This document shows, piece by piece, positions 8,452-16,297 of a stretch of 64,000 bases of DNA. Source of the DNA: Humibacillus xanthopallidus (lineage in GTDB: Bacteria; Actinomycetota; Actinomycetes; Actinomycetales; Dermatophilaceae); contig NZ_VFPM01000003.1 in NCBI RefSeq assembly GCF_006716675.1, positions 496,001 to 560,000 on the forward strand, written 5' to 3'. The position numbers and the translations under genes were made by a program. The notes under the pieces were generated by a model. The model was not told where the DNA came from. It did no database searches and saw only the letters and a list, made by a program, of their open reading frames with translations. Position 1 is the first letter of the stretch; each line of letters opens with the position of its first letter.

Positions 8452-9387
8452 ATGCGTAGGCGACTCGGCACCTCGGGGCTCTCGGTGACCCCGCTCGCGC
8501 TCGGCACGATGACGTGGGGCAACGCCGTCGACCGGCACGATGCCGGCGACCACCTCCGGGCCTTCCTCGATGCCGGCGGCAACCTCGTCGACACCGCCTA
8601 CGGCTACGGCGGGGGCGAGTCGGAGACGATCCTCGGTGAGCTGCTCGACGACACGGTCGACCGCAGCGACCTCGTCCTCTGCACGAAGTCCGGCATCTCG
8701 CGCTCCGGCGGCACGCGCCGGGTCGACGTGTCGCGTCGCGCGCTGATGGGCCAGCTCGAGACGTCGCTGGCCCGCCTGCGGACCGACCACGTCGACCTGT
8801 GGCTCGTCCACACGTGGTCCGACGAGGTGCCGTTGACCGAGACCCTGTCGGCCCTCGAGTGGGCCGCCGCCTCGGGACGCGCCCGCTATGTCGGCGTCTC
8901 CAACTACAGCGGGTGGCAGTCCGCACGCGCGGCGAGCCTTCTCGAGCAGTCGCGAGTTCCGTTGGTGGCCAACGAAGTCCAGTACTCCCTCGTATGCCGT
9001 TCGCCTGAGGACGAGGTGGCGCCCGCTGCCGAGGCGCTGGGCTTCGGCCTGCTGGCGTGGTCTCCGCTCGGACGCGGCGTCCTCACGGGGAAGTACCGCA
9101 ACGGCATACCGTCGGGGTCGCGGGCCGCGTCCGACCACTTCCCGGGCTTCGTCGACCGCTTTCTCGACCAGCACAGCGTGCAGGTCGCCGAGGCGGTCAC
9201 GATGGCGGCGCGAGGTCTCGGCGTGAGCGCCGCTCAGGTCGCCCTCAGCTGGGTGCGCGACCGTCCAGCGGTCGCGGCGCCGATCGTCGGGGTGCGCACG
9301 ACGAGCCAGCTGCGGGCAGCGCTCGGCAGCCTCGACCTCGTGCTGCCCGACGAGATCGTCTCGGCCCTGGACGACGTCTCCGCCTGA
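8452..9387 (+). CDS. Aldo/keto reductase
   Basis: A 311-residue NADPH-dependent aldo/keto reductase (TIM barrel, cytosolic). The catalytic tetrad is visible as D47, Y52, K79 (LCTKSG) and H120 (WLVHTW). The NADPH-binding stretch VGVRTTSQL is near residue 280. The order and length fit the YghZ/potassium-channel-beta-like branch; the substrate is unknown. A TAGCGT -10 box at 8439-8444 ends exactly 7 nt before the ATG. A short 7-bp hairpin follows the stop. Confidence 0.9.
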   Translation: MRRRLGTSGLSVTPLALGTMTWGNAVDRHDAGDHLRAFLDAGGNLVDTAYGYGGGESETILGELLDDTVDRSDLVLCTKSGISRSGGTRRVDVSRRALMGQLETSLARLRTDHVDLWLVHTWSDEVPLTETLSALEWAAASGRARYVGVSNYSGWQSARAASLLEQSRVPLVANEVQYSLVCRSPEDEVAPAAEALGFGLLAWSPLGRGVLTGKYRNGIPSGSRAASDHFPGFVDRFLDQHSVQVAEAVTMAARGLGVSAAQVALSWVRDRPAVAAPIVGVRTTSQLRAALGSLDLVLPDEIVSALDDVSA

Positions 9388-9399
9388 GCACGCTCAGGC
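9382..9399 (+). terminator. Short hairpin at the end of the aldo/keto reductase gene
   Basis: GCCTGAG and CTCAGGC form a 7-bp stem with a 4-nt loop. The left arm contains the TGA stop. There is no U-tract, so termination is only a possibility. Confidence 0.3.
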
Positions 9400-9415
9400 A
9401 GGTACGCCGAGGCCT

Positions 9416-9826
9416 TCAGCGCCGCGGAGTCGGGGACTCGTCGTCCTCGTCGTCCTCGTCGTCCTCGTCGTCGTCGTCGTCCTCGTCGTCCTCGTCGTCC
9501 TCGTCGTCCTCGTCGTCCTCGTCGTCCTCGTCGTCCTCGTCGTCCTCGTCGTCCTCGTCGTACTCGTCGGACTCGAGACCGGCGTAGACCCCGCCGTCCT
9601 CTTCGTTGTCGTCGCCCTCGAGCTCCTCGCCGTAGATGGCGAGGGGCGTGGCGACCTCCGTCGCGACGAAGAGGGCTTCGTCATAGTCGTCGAAGGCGTC
9701 GGCGAGATCGGTCGCGGCGGCGATCACCATCGGGTGGTCGGGGTCGCGATTGGCCGTGGCCGCCTCGAAGTGGCGTTCGAGCGCTGAGACGAGCGACTCG
9801 AGGGCAGAGCGTGGGTCCTGGGCCAT
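9416..9826 (-). CDS. Acidic protein with a (Asp-Glu-Asp)n tail
   Basis: A 136-residue protein. The first 75 residues (ESLVSALERHFEAATANRD...) look helical and conserved-protein-like. The last 50 or so are almost only Asp and Glu, encoded by a 9-bp repeat. I recognise no domain; similar actinobacterial proteins are annotated only as hypothetical. Such tails often mimic nucleic acid or bind basic proteins and cations, which is inference here. A TACGGT box at 9833-9838 ends 6 nt before the ATG, supporting expression. Confidence 0.7.
   Translation of the reverse strand: MAQDPRSALESLVSALERHFEAATANRDPDHPMVIAAATDLADAFDDYDEALFVATEVATPLAIYGEELEGDDNEEDGGVYAGLESDEYDEDDEDDEDDEDDEDDEDDEDDEDDEDDDDDEDDEDDEDDESPTPRR
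9438..9563. repeat. 9-bp minisatellite inside the acidic protein gene
   Basis: About fourteen copies of a CTCGTCGTC-type nonamer, with one run of pure GTC triplets near 9469-9480. Each unit encodes Asp-Glu-Asp on the minus strand, so copy-number changes keep the frame. Confidence 0.8.
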
Positions 9827-9883
9827 GCCACGACCGTAGTCGACGCCCCACCCGGCGGACAGCCGTTTGTCGTGCGCAAAAAG

Positions 9884-9924
9884 CGACGGCCCGGCCTCGA
9901 GCGGAGCTCGGGGCCGGGCCGTCG
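9884..9924 (-). terminator. Intrinsic terminator of the lipoprotein gene
   Basis: Arms 9884-9902 and 9906-9924 form a 19-bp stem with one G-U pair and a 3-nt loop. On the minus strand it is followed by five Ts (9879-9883), the classical arrangement, which is rare in this GC-rich window. It lies about 40 nt past the lipoprotein stop. Confidence 0.85.
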
Positions 9925-9965
9925 ACGAGGGTTCGTGCCGACGTCAGCGAGAGGTCACCACCGGG

Positions 9966-10766
9966 TCACATCGGCGCCTTCACGGTCTGGGCGGCCGGCG
10001 GCGCGGTGATGTCGACCGGCTCGCCGTACTTGCTCATCGTCATCGTCGCCTTGGAGCCCATGATGTCGAAGGTCACCTTGCGCAGGTGGTTGGCCTCGTC
10101 CACCCAGGCGAGGTAGGTGATCGTGTCGGGGACCTTTACGCCGCTGCTGCTCGCGAGCGAATCACCCATCGCCTTGGTGTCCAGGGTCAGCTCGTACTTG
10201 TACGCCTTGTCGCCGTCGACCGGGTCCTCGCCCATCGGCTTGACGTCGGTCACGGCCTTCTCGAACTGGTCATACATCTTCGTCGGGTCGGCCTGCGCCA
10301 GCGAGCTCTCCATCTGCTTGCCGACGTCGGAGCTGCTGTCGACGACCGCCCACTTGCCGGCCGGCAGCCCGGGCATGCCCTTGAGGTAGATCTTCTTGTC
10401 GACGAGGAGCATGTCCAGCTTCATCTGCGAGCCCATGTCCATCGACACCTGCATGGCGGGGTTCGTCGCATCGATCTTCGTGTCGCCCTGCATCGAGATC
10501 TTCTCGCCCGCGGCGGTCATGTCCATGACGACGTGCGCCGTCGTCGCGGACGTCGCGCCCGACTTGAGGCCGGCGATGAGGGCGGCTTTGTCCTGGTAGG
10601 GCTGCGCGGTCGTCGCACCTGCGTCCGAGGTAGCGGCGGCCGAGGCCGTGGCGCCGGCGGCCGTGGTGCCCCCCGGAGCCGGCTCGGCCTGCTTGCCGCA
10701 GGCTGCCGTGGCGAGCACCGCGGGGAGGATGAGGGCTGCCGCCGTGCGGCGGAAGGTGAGAGTCAT
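9966..10766 (-). CDS. Putative lipoprotein, LppX/LprG-like
   Basis: A 266-residue exported lipoprotein. A basic N-terminus, a hydrophobic helix and Cys23 (LATAAC) form a relaxed lipobox, followed by an Ala/Thr/Gly-rich linker to about residue 60. The rest alternates short strands with segments such as HVVMDMTAAGEKISMQGDTK and the closing WVDEANHLRKVTFDIM, the pattern of actinobacterial LppX/LprAFG-type proteins that bind lipid in a LolA-like fold. The ligand is not predictable. The ribosome-binding site AGGAGAT precedes the ATG, a likely -10 box TAGCCT (10852-10857) gives a leader of about 80 nt, and a strong intrinsic terminator follows. Confidence 0.8.
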   Translation of the reverse strand: MTLTFRRTAAALILPAVLATAACGKQAEPAPGGTTAAGATASAAATSDAGATTAQPYQDKAALIAGLKSGATSATTAHVVMDMTAAGEKISMQGDTKIDATNPAMQVSMDMGSQMKLDMLLVDKKIYLKGMPGLPAGKWAVVDSSSDVGKQMESSLAQADPTKMYDQFEKAVTDVKPMGEDPVDGDKAYKYELTLDTKAMGDSLASSSGVKVPDTITYLAWVDEANHLRKVTFDIMGSKATMTMSKYGEPVDITAPPAAQTVKAPM

Positions 10767-10898
10767 GTCGTCGATCTCCTGGGCCGTGGACGTCGGCGCG
10801 GGTCGCTGCCGGTCCCCCTGTGGGTGCCGGCCGGTCGGCCGACAGAGGGCGAGGCTATCGCGCCGACCTGATGCACGCGGTCACGGATCGATGTCAGA

Positions 10899-11093
10899 AT
10901 GGCCGCGATGCTGGAGTACGAGTACCGGGTGCTGACCTTCGACCGTCACACGTCCAAGGCCGCGGCCCGCCAGGAGATCCGCGAGCACGCCGAGTACGGC
11001 CGGTGGGAGCTCGCGCGCAGCGTCGTCTACGAGGGCGGCGTCCGCCGGATGTGGCTGCGCCGGCGGATCATGCGCGTCGACCGTACGGCCTGA
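10899..11093 (+). CDS. DUF5703 family small protein
   Basis: A 64-residue protein matching the actinobacterial DUF5703 family: EYEYRVLTFDRHTSKAAARQ, then HAEYGRWELARSVVYEGGVR and a basic end RRRIMRVDR. The family is conserved in this small size, with unknown function. The start is either ATG 10899 or ATG 10908 (MLEYEYR); the second fits family N-termini better and neither has a clear ribosome-binding site. Confidence 0.8.
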   Translation: MAAMLEYEYRVLTFDRHTSKAAARQEIREHAEYGRWELARSVVYEGGVRRMWLRRRIMRVDRTA

Positions 11094-11152
11094 CGCGCGA
11101 CCGCACCGCGCCCCTGCACCGCGCACCTGCGCCCGCTCTGCCGCATCCTCGC

Positions 11153-12517
11153 TCAGCAGGTGCGCAGGAAGTCCGACAGGACCCGCGCCCCGAAGCGCAG
11201 CGACGAGGTCGGTACGCGCTCGTCGATGCCGTGGAACATCGGCGCGAAGTCGAGGTCCGCAGGCAGCCGCAGCGGTGCGAAGCCGTAGCCGGTGATGCCG
11301 AGCCTGCCCAGCGCCTTGTTGTCGGTGCCGCCCGAGAGGCAGTAGGGCAGGATCGCCGCGCCGGGGTCCTCCCGCAGCAGCGACTGCTTCATCGACTCGA
11401 CGAGGTCGCCGTCGAAGGGCGCCTCGAGCGCGACGTCCCGGTGCACGACCTCCACCTCGACGTGCTCACCAGCGAGCGCCCGGATGGTGTCCATGAGGTC
11501 TCGCTCGTGCCCGGGCAGGAAGCGGCAGTCGACGGCGGCCGAAGCGGTCTGGGGAATGACGTTGTGCTTGTAGCCCGACTCGAGCATCGTCACGTTCGCG
11601 GTGTCGCGCAGGGTGCCTCGCACGAAGCCCTGGGCACCGCCCAACGTCGCGAGAAGCGGCTCGAGGTCGTCCGCGGCATACCTGATGCCGGTGATCTCAC
11701 TGACGCCCTCGAGGAGCTGGCGCACCGAGGCGATGTACTCCCGGGGCCACTCGTGCGCGGCGATCCGGCCGATGGCGCCGGCGAGTCGCACGATGGCGTT
11801 CTCGTCGTTCGGCACGGAGCCGTGCCCCGCGCGTCCGTGCGCTCGCAGACGCAGCCAGGCGATGCCCTTCTCGGCCGTCTGCAGCAGGTAGGCGCGGCGC
11901 TCGCCCTCGGGCGTCGGGAGGGTGACGCTGTAGCCGCCGACCTCGCTCACCGCCTCGGTGACACCCTCGAACCACTGCGGGTGGTGGTCGACGAGCCAGT
12001 GGCTGCCCATCGTCCCGCCCGCCTCCTCGTCGGCGAAGAAGACGAAGGTCGTCGTGCGCGCCGGCTTCGTGCCCGTGCGCGCGAAGTCGCGGATGGAGGC
12101 GAGGATCATCGCGTCCATGTCCTTCATGTCGACGGCGCCGCGGCCCCAGAGGCAGCCGTCACGCTCCTCCGCGGCGAAGGGGTCGACCTGCCAGTCCGCG
12201 GCGTTCGCGGGCACGACATCGAGGTGTCCGTGCACCGCGAGCCCCGGGCGGGCGGGGTCCGCGCCCTCGAGGCGCACCACGACGTTGGCCCGGCCGGGGG
12301 CGCTCTCGAGCAGCTCCCCCTCGAGGCCGACCTCGGCGAGCTGGGCCATGACGTACTCCGCTGCCGCCCGCTCCCCCGGTCCGGTGCCGTCACCGGGGTT
12401 GGTCGAGTCGATGCGGATGAGGTCGGCGCAGAGGCGCACCACCTCGTCCTCGGGCGCCACCGCCCCGGCGCTGCGGTCGTCGGGGCTCGCGAGGTCGGCG
12501 CGCTCGGCGGTCGTCAT
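11153..12517 (-). CDS. M20/M25/M40 family metallopeptidase
   Basis: A 454-residue zinc peptidase/deacylase of the M20 family, cytosolic, likely a dipeptidase or acylase. The metal ligands are seen in VHGHLDVVP (His, Asp), GRGAVDMKDMDA (bridging Asp) and FADEEAGG (general-base Glu and ligand Glu), with a late His in MFHGIDERVP. A lid/dimerisation domain starts near AHGRAGHGSVP. The ATG at 12517 is preferred to the upstream in-frame start at 12589 because TACGCT (12525-12530) ends 7 nt before it. The start of tRNA-Leu lies 137 nt upstream, on the other strand. Confidence 0.9.
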   Translation of the reverse strand: MTTAERADLASPDDRSAGAVAPEDEVVRLCADLIRIDSTNPGDGTGPGERAAAEYVMAQLAEVGLEGELLESAPGRANVVVRLEGADPARPGLAVHGHLDVVPANAADWQVDPFAAEERDGCLWGRGAVDMKDMDAMILASIRDFARTGTKPARTTTFVFFADEEAGGTMGSHWLVDHHPQWFEGVTEAVSEVGGYSVTLPTPEGERRAYLLQTAEKGIAWLRLRAHGRAGHGSVPNDENAIVRLAGAIGRIAAHEWPREYIASVRQLLEGVSEITGIRYAADDLEPLLATLGGAQGFVRGTLRDTANVTMLESGYKHNVIPQTASAAVDCRFLPGHERDLMDTIRALAGEHVEVEVVHRDVALEAPFDGDLVESMKQSLLREDPGAAILPYCLSGGTDNKALGRLGITGYGFAPLRLPADLDFAPMFHGIDERVPTSSLRFGARVLSDFLRTC

Positions 12518-12653
12518 GCCGATCAGCGTATGCCGCCGCGCGGGGTCGCTCACCTCGGCGTGCTCAGCCGGCCGATTCGTCTCCCGCACAAGCCCCGTGC
12601 TAACGTTTCCACTCGCCGCAAGGGACTCCCACGGGTCCCCTGCACATCACCTT

Positions 12654-12740
12654 GTCGGGGTGGCGGAATGGCAGACGCGCTAGCTTGAGGTGCTAGTGCC
12701 CTTAACGGGCGTGGGGGTTCAAGTCCCCCCCTCGACACCA
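12654..12740 (+). tRNA. tRNA-Leu(GAG)
   Basis: An 87-nt class II tRNA with an encoded CCA end. The acceptor GTCGGGG pairs with CCTCGAC (one G-U). The anticodon stem CTAGC/GCTAG encloses loop TTGAGGT with anticodon GAG at 12687-12689. A long variable arm (GCCC-TTAA-CGGGC) marks it as leucine or serine type, and the anticodon makes it Leu. The T arm is GGGGG-TTCAAGT-CCCCC. It would read CUC and CUU codons. Confidence 0.97.
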
Positions 12741-12742
12741 CA

Positions 12743-12773
12743 GAAGGGCCCGGGTCACAGACCCGGGCCCTTC
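12743..12773 (+). terminator. Hairpin terminator behind tRNA-Leu
   Basis: GAAGGGCCCGGGT (12743-12755) and its perfect complement (12761-12773) form a 13-bp stem with a 5-nt loop, 2 nt after the CCA end. No U-tract follows, which is common in this GC range. Confidence 0.7.
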
Positions 12774-12801
12774 GTCGTGCCCGTCCTTCGTCGTGCGACG
12801 C

Positions 12802-13467
12802 CTAGGCCAGGGCGGCCTCGGCGTGCTCGTGGGCCATGCGCTCTGCCACCTCGTGACCGGCCCTGCGGCTCTGGACCGCGATGTCCGCGAGGTGGGCGAG
12901 CTTGGGGTTGATGTGCGCGAGGGTGAGGTCGACGAAGATCTCCGACAGCTCCATCCCGAGGATGTCGACGACGTGCCGGCGCAGGTAGGGCTCCTCGTAG
13001 TCCCACCCATCCATGGGTGTGCCCGGGCCGTAGGCGCCGCCCCGGGCGCTCACGACGACGCAGCGGCGACCCGACAGGGGGCGCGTGATGCCGAAGCCCG
13101 GGAAGAGCCGGATGTCGGTGTAGATGCGGTCGAGCCAGGTCTTGAGGCCCGCCGGGATGCCGAGGTTGTAGAGCGGGGCGCAGAGCAGGACGGTGTCGGC
13201 CGCGAAGAGCTCGTCGGCGAGCGCCGCGGCCTCCGCCTGTGCCGCAGCCTGCTCGGGGGTGCGGTACTCGCTCGGCACGAACATCGCGGTGTGTTCGAGC
13301 TCGGATAGGTAGGCCGGCGGCGACAGCCCGACGTCGCGGCGCACGACGCGCGCCTCCGGCCGGGTCTCGCACCAGTGGCGCTCGAAGGTGTCCGCGATCT
13401 CGCGGGTGACGGAGTCGGTCGCGCGGATGCTGGCATCGATGCGCAGCAGGGTGGGTGATGGAGCCAT
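12802..13467 (-). CDS. azoR: FMN-dependent NADH:quinone oxidoreductase / azoreductase
   Basis: A 221-residue flavodoxin-fold enzyme of the AzoR (formerly AcpD) family. It reduces quinones and azo compounds with NADH, probably in electrophile defence, in the cytosol. The FMN phosphate region DASIRATDSVTREIAD is at the N-terminus. APLYNLGIPAGLKTWLDRI (about residues 97-115) is the family fingerprint, and VSARGGAYGPGTPMDGWD forms the second flavin loop. GAGGAGAT precedes ATG 13467. A full promoter is visible 100 nt upstream. The shadow reading that starts at 13557 is not needed. Confidence 0.88.
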   Translation of the reverse strand: MAPSPTLLRIDASIRATDSVTREIADTFERHWCETRPEARVVRRDVGLSPPAYLSELEHTAMFVPSEYRTPEQAAAQAEAAALADELFAADTVLLCAPLYNLGIPAGLKTWLDRIYTDIRLFPGFGITRPLSGRRCVVVSARGGAYGPGTPMDGWDYEEPYLRRHVVDILGMELSEIFVDLTLAHINPKLAHLADIAVQSRRAGHEVAERMAHEHAEAALA

Positions 13468-13563
13468 GGGATCTCCTCGGAGACGTCTCCACGACCGACC
13501 GCCTCCCGACCGACCCGGCCATGAAAGGTTGCGGTGCGCGGACGTCCCTGCCCGCACGCCCCA

Positions 13564-13592
13564 ACGCTAGGAACCACCAGCAGATCCGGCAA
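13564..13592 (-). promoter_or_regulatory. Sigma-70-type promoter of azoR
   Basis: On the minus strand TTGCCG (13587-13592), a 17-bp spacer and TAGCGT (13564-13569) make a well-spaced -35/-10 pair. Transcription would start near 13557, giving a leader of about 90 nt before azoR. The rest of the 294-bp gap up to the MFS gene shows nothing I can name. Confidence 0.5.
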
Positions 13593-13748
13593 GAGGACGA
13601 AAGCCGCACAACCGCGGACCGTCTCACGGTTCGGTGGCGCGAATGCCCCACGACGATGCAAAGGCCTTGAACCGCAGCCAGCGAATCCGCCACCACCCCG
13701 GGCGCGCCGCGCTGGCAGACGGGCGCGGGCCGCGCCCGTCGCGCACCG

Positions 13749-13754
13749 TACGCT
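13749..13754 (+). promoter_or_regulatory. -10 box TACGCT of the MFS gene
   Basis: It ends 7 nt before GTG 13762, fixing that start over the in-frame start 228 nt upstream. Confidence 0.5.
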
Positions 13755-13761
13755 GTGCCGC

Positions 13762-15030
13762 GTGACTTTCCTGCGCGCAGTGTGGACGCTGCTGCACCTG
13801 CGTGGCTTCCGCAGGCTCTTCCTCGCGCGCATCACGTCGTCGTTCAGCGACGGCGTCTTCCAGGTGGCACTGGCGAGCCACGTCCTGTTCAACCCCGAGA
13901 AGGCCGCCGACGCCCGGAGCATCGCGCTCGCCTTCGCCGTCGTCCTCCTGCCCTACAGCGTGCTCGGACCGTTCGTCGGCGTGCTCCTCGACCGCTGGAA
14001 CCGGCGCCGGGTGCTCGTCGTGAGCCAGCTCATCCGCGTCGTCGCCATGGTCGGGGTCGCCGCCCTCGTCATGAGCCCTGACACGGGCATCCTCTTCTTC
14101 GCGCTCGTGCTGCTCGTGTTCTCGGTCAACCGCTTCATCCTCGCGGGCCTCGCCTCGGCCATGCCGCACGTCGTGAGCCGCGACCGCCTCGTCAGCGCCA
14201 ACTCCGTCGCGCCGACCTGTGGTTCGATCGCCTACCTCCTCGGCGGCGCCGTCGGCACCGGGGTGCGCGCTCTCGGAGCGAGCGACCTCGTCGTCGTGCT
14301 CACTGCCGCGACCGGTGTCCTCTGCGCGTCCTGGACCGCGAGCCGCCTGCCCTTCATCGGCCCCGACGACACGAGCGACGCGCCTGCCCTGCGCGACCTC
14401 GCCGGGTCGGTGCTCTCCGGCATCGTCGAGGCGGTCGTGCAGGGTCCGCACCGCGCCCGCCTGCTCCTCGTCCTCGTCTTCGTCACCCGCCTGCCGTTCG
14501 GCTTCTTCCTCCTCCAGTCGCTGCTGCTCTTCCGCGGGCCGTTCGAGCACGGTCACGGCGCCCTCGGCTTCACCATCGCCGCGGTGGGCGCGGCGGTCGG
14601 CTTCTCGCTCGCCGCCTTCATCACCCCGTGGCTGGCTCCCCGTCTGGGCCCCGTGCCGTATGCCGCCCGCATGCTCGCGCTCGGCGCGCTCGTCTGCGTC
14701 GCCCTGGGTCTGCTGCTCACCCCGTGGGCGATCATCGTCATCGGCTTCGTCGTCTCCTTCACGTCGCAGTGCGTCAAGATCACCGTCGACTCGCTCATGC
14801 AGACGCACGTGCCCGACCACCTGCTCGGGCGGGCGTTCTCGGCCTACGACGTCGTCTACAACGCCGGCATGGTGGCGGCAGCGGCGCTCGGCGCCCTGCT
14901 CCTGCCGCCGTCCGGGCTCGTCTGGTGGCCGCTCATCGGCTTCGCCGTGATCTACGGCGCGACGGCGACCCTGCTCCCGCGGCAGTGGGCACGGGTCGGA
15001 CGGCTCGACGACGCCCGGACACTAGGCTGA
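13762..15030 (+). CDS. Major facilitator superfamily transporter
   Basis: A 422-residue membrane protein with about 12 hydrophobic helices. The MFS loop 2-3 signature appears as GVLLDRWNRRRVLVVSQ (about residues 75-91), with a repeat-like PWLAPRLGPVPYAARM in the second half. The overall pattern resembles MFS_3/enterobactin-exporter-type drug or metabolite exporters; the substrate is unknown. The end TLLPRQWARVGRLDDARTLG is cytosolic. The HipA-like gene starts 4 nt after the stop, suggesting some co-transcription although that gene has its own -10 box. Confidence 0.85.
   Translation: MTFLRAVWTLLHLRGFRRLFLARITSSFSDGVFQVALASHVLFNPEKAADARSIALAFAVVLLPYSVLGPFVGVLLDRWNRRRVLVVSQLIRVVAMVGVAALVMSPDTGILFFALVLLVFSVNRFILAGLASAMPHVVSRDRLVSANSVAPTCGSIAYLLGGAVGTGVRALGASDLVVVLTAATGVLCASWTASRLPFIGPDDTSDAPALRDLAGSVLSGIVEAVVQGPHRARLLLVLVFVTRLPFGFFLLQSLLLFRGPFEHGHGALGFTIAAVGAAVGFSLAAFITPWLAPRLGPVPYAARMLALGALVCVALGLLLTPWAIIVIGFVVSFTSQCVKITVDSLMQTHVPDHLLGRAFSAYDVVYNAGMVAAAALGALLLPPSGLVWWPLIGFAVIYGATATLLPRQWARVGRLDDARTLG
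15023..15028 (+). promoter_or_regulatory. -10 box TAGGCT of the HipA-like gene, overlapping the MFS stop
   Basis: It ends 6 nt before GTG 15035 and lies across the end of the MFS gene, so the kinase/DUF3037 pair may be expressed separately from the transporter. Confidence 0.45.
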
Positions 15031-15034
15031 CCGG

Positions 15035-15805
15035 GTGCTGCCCGAGCTCACCGCCATCCGCTACGTGACGCCGCTCAAGGAGGGCGGCTCGCTGCCCGGC
15101 ATCGTCGAGGCCGACGACGACGGCACCTACGTCCTGAAGTTCCGCGGCGCGGGTCAGGGCCTCAAGGTCCTCGTGGCCGAGGTCATCGTGGCCGGGATCG
15201 CCCGCCTCATCGAGGTGCCCGTGCCGGACCTCGCAGTCATCGACCTCGACGCGCGCATCGCCCGCTACGAGGCCGACGAGGAGGTCCAGGACCTCCTCAC
15301 CGCCTCGGTCGGCACCAACCTCGGGGTCGACTACCTGCCTGGCTCGCTCGGCTACGACGGGTCCCGGCCGCCGTCCGCCGACCTCGCCGAGCGGATCATC
15401 TGGCTCGACGCCCTCACCGCGAACGTCGACCGCACGTGGTCCAACCCCAACCTGCTCGTCTGGCACGGCCGCACGTGGGCCATCGACCACGGCGCGGCCC
15501 TCTACTTCCACCACTCCTGGCCGGGGCGCGCACCCTCGCCGGAGCGCTTCGCCGCACAGCCCTTCGACGCCAGTCGGCACGTGCTGCGCGACGTCGCCGG
15601 CGATGTCGCTCGGAGGCACGACGAGCTGGCCGTGGTGCTCAGCGACGACGCGATCGAGCGGGTCGTCGCCGACGTGCCCGACGAGTGGCTCGAGCCCACC
15701 GCCGAGCTCGCGGACGTGGCTGCGGTGCGGGCGGCATACCTGCTCATGCTCCGGGCGCGGCTGGGCTCGCCCGCCGCGTGGCTGCCGGACGGGGTCGCGG
15801 CGTGA
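15035..15805 (+). CDS. HipA-like kinase
   Basis: A 256-residue protein of the HipA-like kinase family, smaller than true HipA. It shows YVLKFRGAGQGLKVLVAEVI (candidate ATP-binding Lys), IIWLDALTANVDRTWSNPNLLV (catalytic-loop-like Asp and Asn) and TWAIDHGAALYFHH (metal-binding-like Asp). These match the HipA/PI4K-type catalytic core; the target is unknown. Its stop overlaps the GTG start of the DUF3037 gene by 4 nt (GTGA), a tight pair seen in many actinobacteria. There is no HipB-like DNA-binding partner here, so a classical toxin-antitoxin role is not supported. Confidence 0.8.
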   Translation: MLPELTAIRYVTPLKEGGSLPGIVEADDDGTYVLKFRGAGQGLKVLVAEVIVAGIARLIEVPVPDLAVIDLDARIARYEADEEVQDLLTASVGTNLGVDYLPGSLGYDGSRPPSADLAERIIWLDALTANVDRTWSNPNLLVWHGRTWAIDHGAALYFHHSWPGRAPSPERFAAQPFDASRHVLRDVAGDVARRHDELAVVLSDDAIERVVADVPDEWLEPTAELADVAAVRAAYLLMLRARLGSPAAWLPDGVAA

Positions 15806-16182
15806 AGGGCTACCAGTACGTCCTGCTGCGCCTCGTGCCCCGCGTCGACCGCGAGGAGTTCATCAACGTCGGCGTCGTGCTCTACTGCCAGGACGCCGAC
15901 TACCTCGACGCCGCGTGGGAGCTCGACCCGGCCCGGGCCGCCGCCCTGGCCCCGGCCTGCGACCTCGACGGGGTGCGGGCCATGCTCGAGCGCGTGCGTG
16001 CGGTCTGCCGCGGCGAGACGGGCCGCGGGCTGCCGAGCCTCGACAAGCGGGGGCAGCGCTTCGGCTGGATCATCGCGCCACGATCGACCGTCGTGCAGCC
16101 CGGCCCGGTGCACGGAGGTCTCTGCGAGGACCCGGCGACCGAGCTCGAGCGGCTCATGGAGCGGCTCGTCCGCACGGCCTAA
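15802..16182 (+). CDS. DUF3037 family protein
   Basis: A 126-residue protein beginning KGYQYVLLRLVPRVDREEFINVGVVLY, the hallmark start of DUF3037 proteins. It ends in a helix rich in Glu/Leu (EDPATELERLMERLVRT). The function is unknown; the family travels with HipA-like kinases, and a role as partner, substrate or regulator of the kinase is inference. The GTG start overlaps the kinase stop, so translation is coupled. An eight-copy decamer repeat begins 19 nt after the stop. Confidence 0.85.
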   Translation: MKGYQYVLLRLVPRVDREEFINVGVVLYCQDADYLDAAWELDPARAAALAPACDLDGVRAMLERVRAVCRGETGRGLPSLDKRGQRFGWIIAPRSTVVQPGPVHGGLCEDPATELERLMERLVRTA

Positions 16183-16200
16183 GGCCGGCCGGGGGGCTCG

Positions 16201-16280
16201 GCGGCGCTCGGCGGCGCTCGGCGGCGCTCGGCGGCGCTCGCCGATGCTCGCCGATGCTCGCCGATGCTCGCCGATGCTCG
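16201..16280. repeat. Decamer tandem repeat, 4 x GCGGCGCTCG then 4 x CCGATGCTCG
   Basis: Eight perfect 10-bp units in two blocks (16201-16240 and 16241-16280) share the end GCTCG. They fill most of the 115-bp gap between the convergent DUF3037 and rRNA methylase genes. The 10-bp period is close to one helical turn. Confidence 0.9.
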
Positions 16281-16297
16281 GCGTCAGGTCGGGGCGG

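Noticed and set aside
9057-9587. Plus-strand frame ending in a long poly-Ser run
   Set aside because: The serines are the antisense reading of the Asp-Glu-Asp satellite; the upstream part overlaps the aldo/keto reductase in another frame.
15035-15805. True HipA toxin of a HipBA toxin-antitoxin module
   Set aside because: The protein is about 60 % of HipA length and no HTH antitoxin gene precedes it; its partner is DUF3037.
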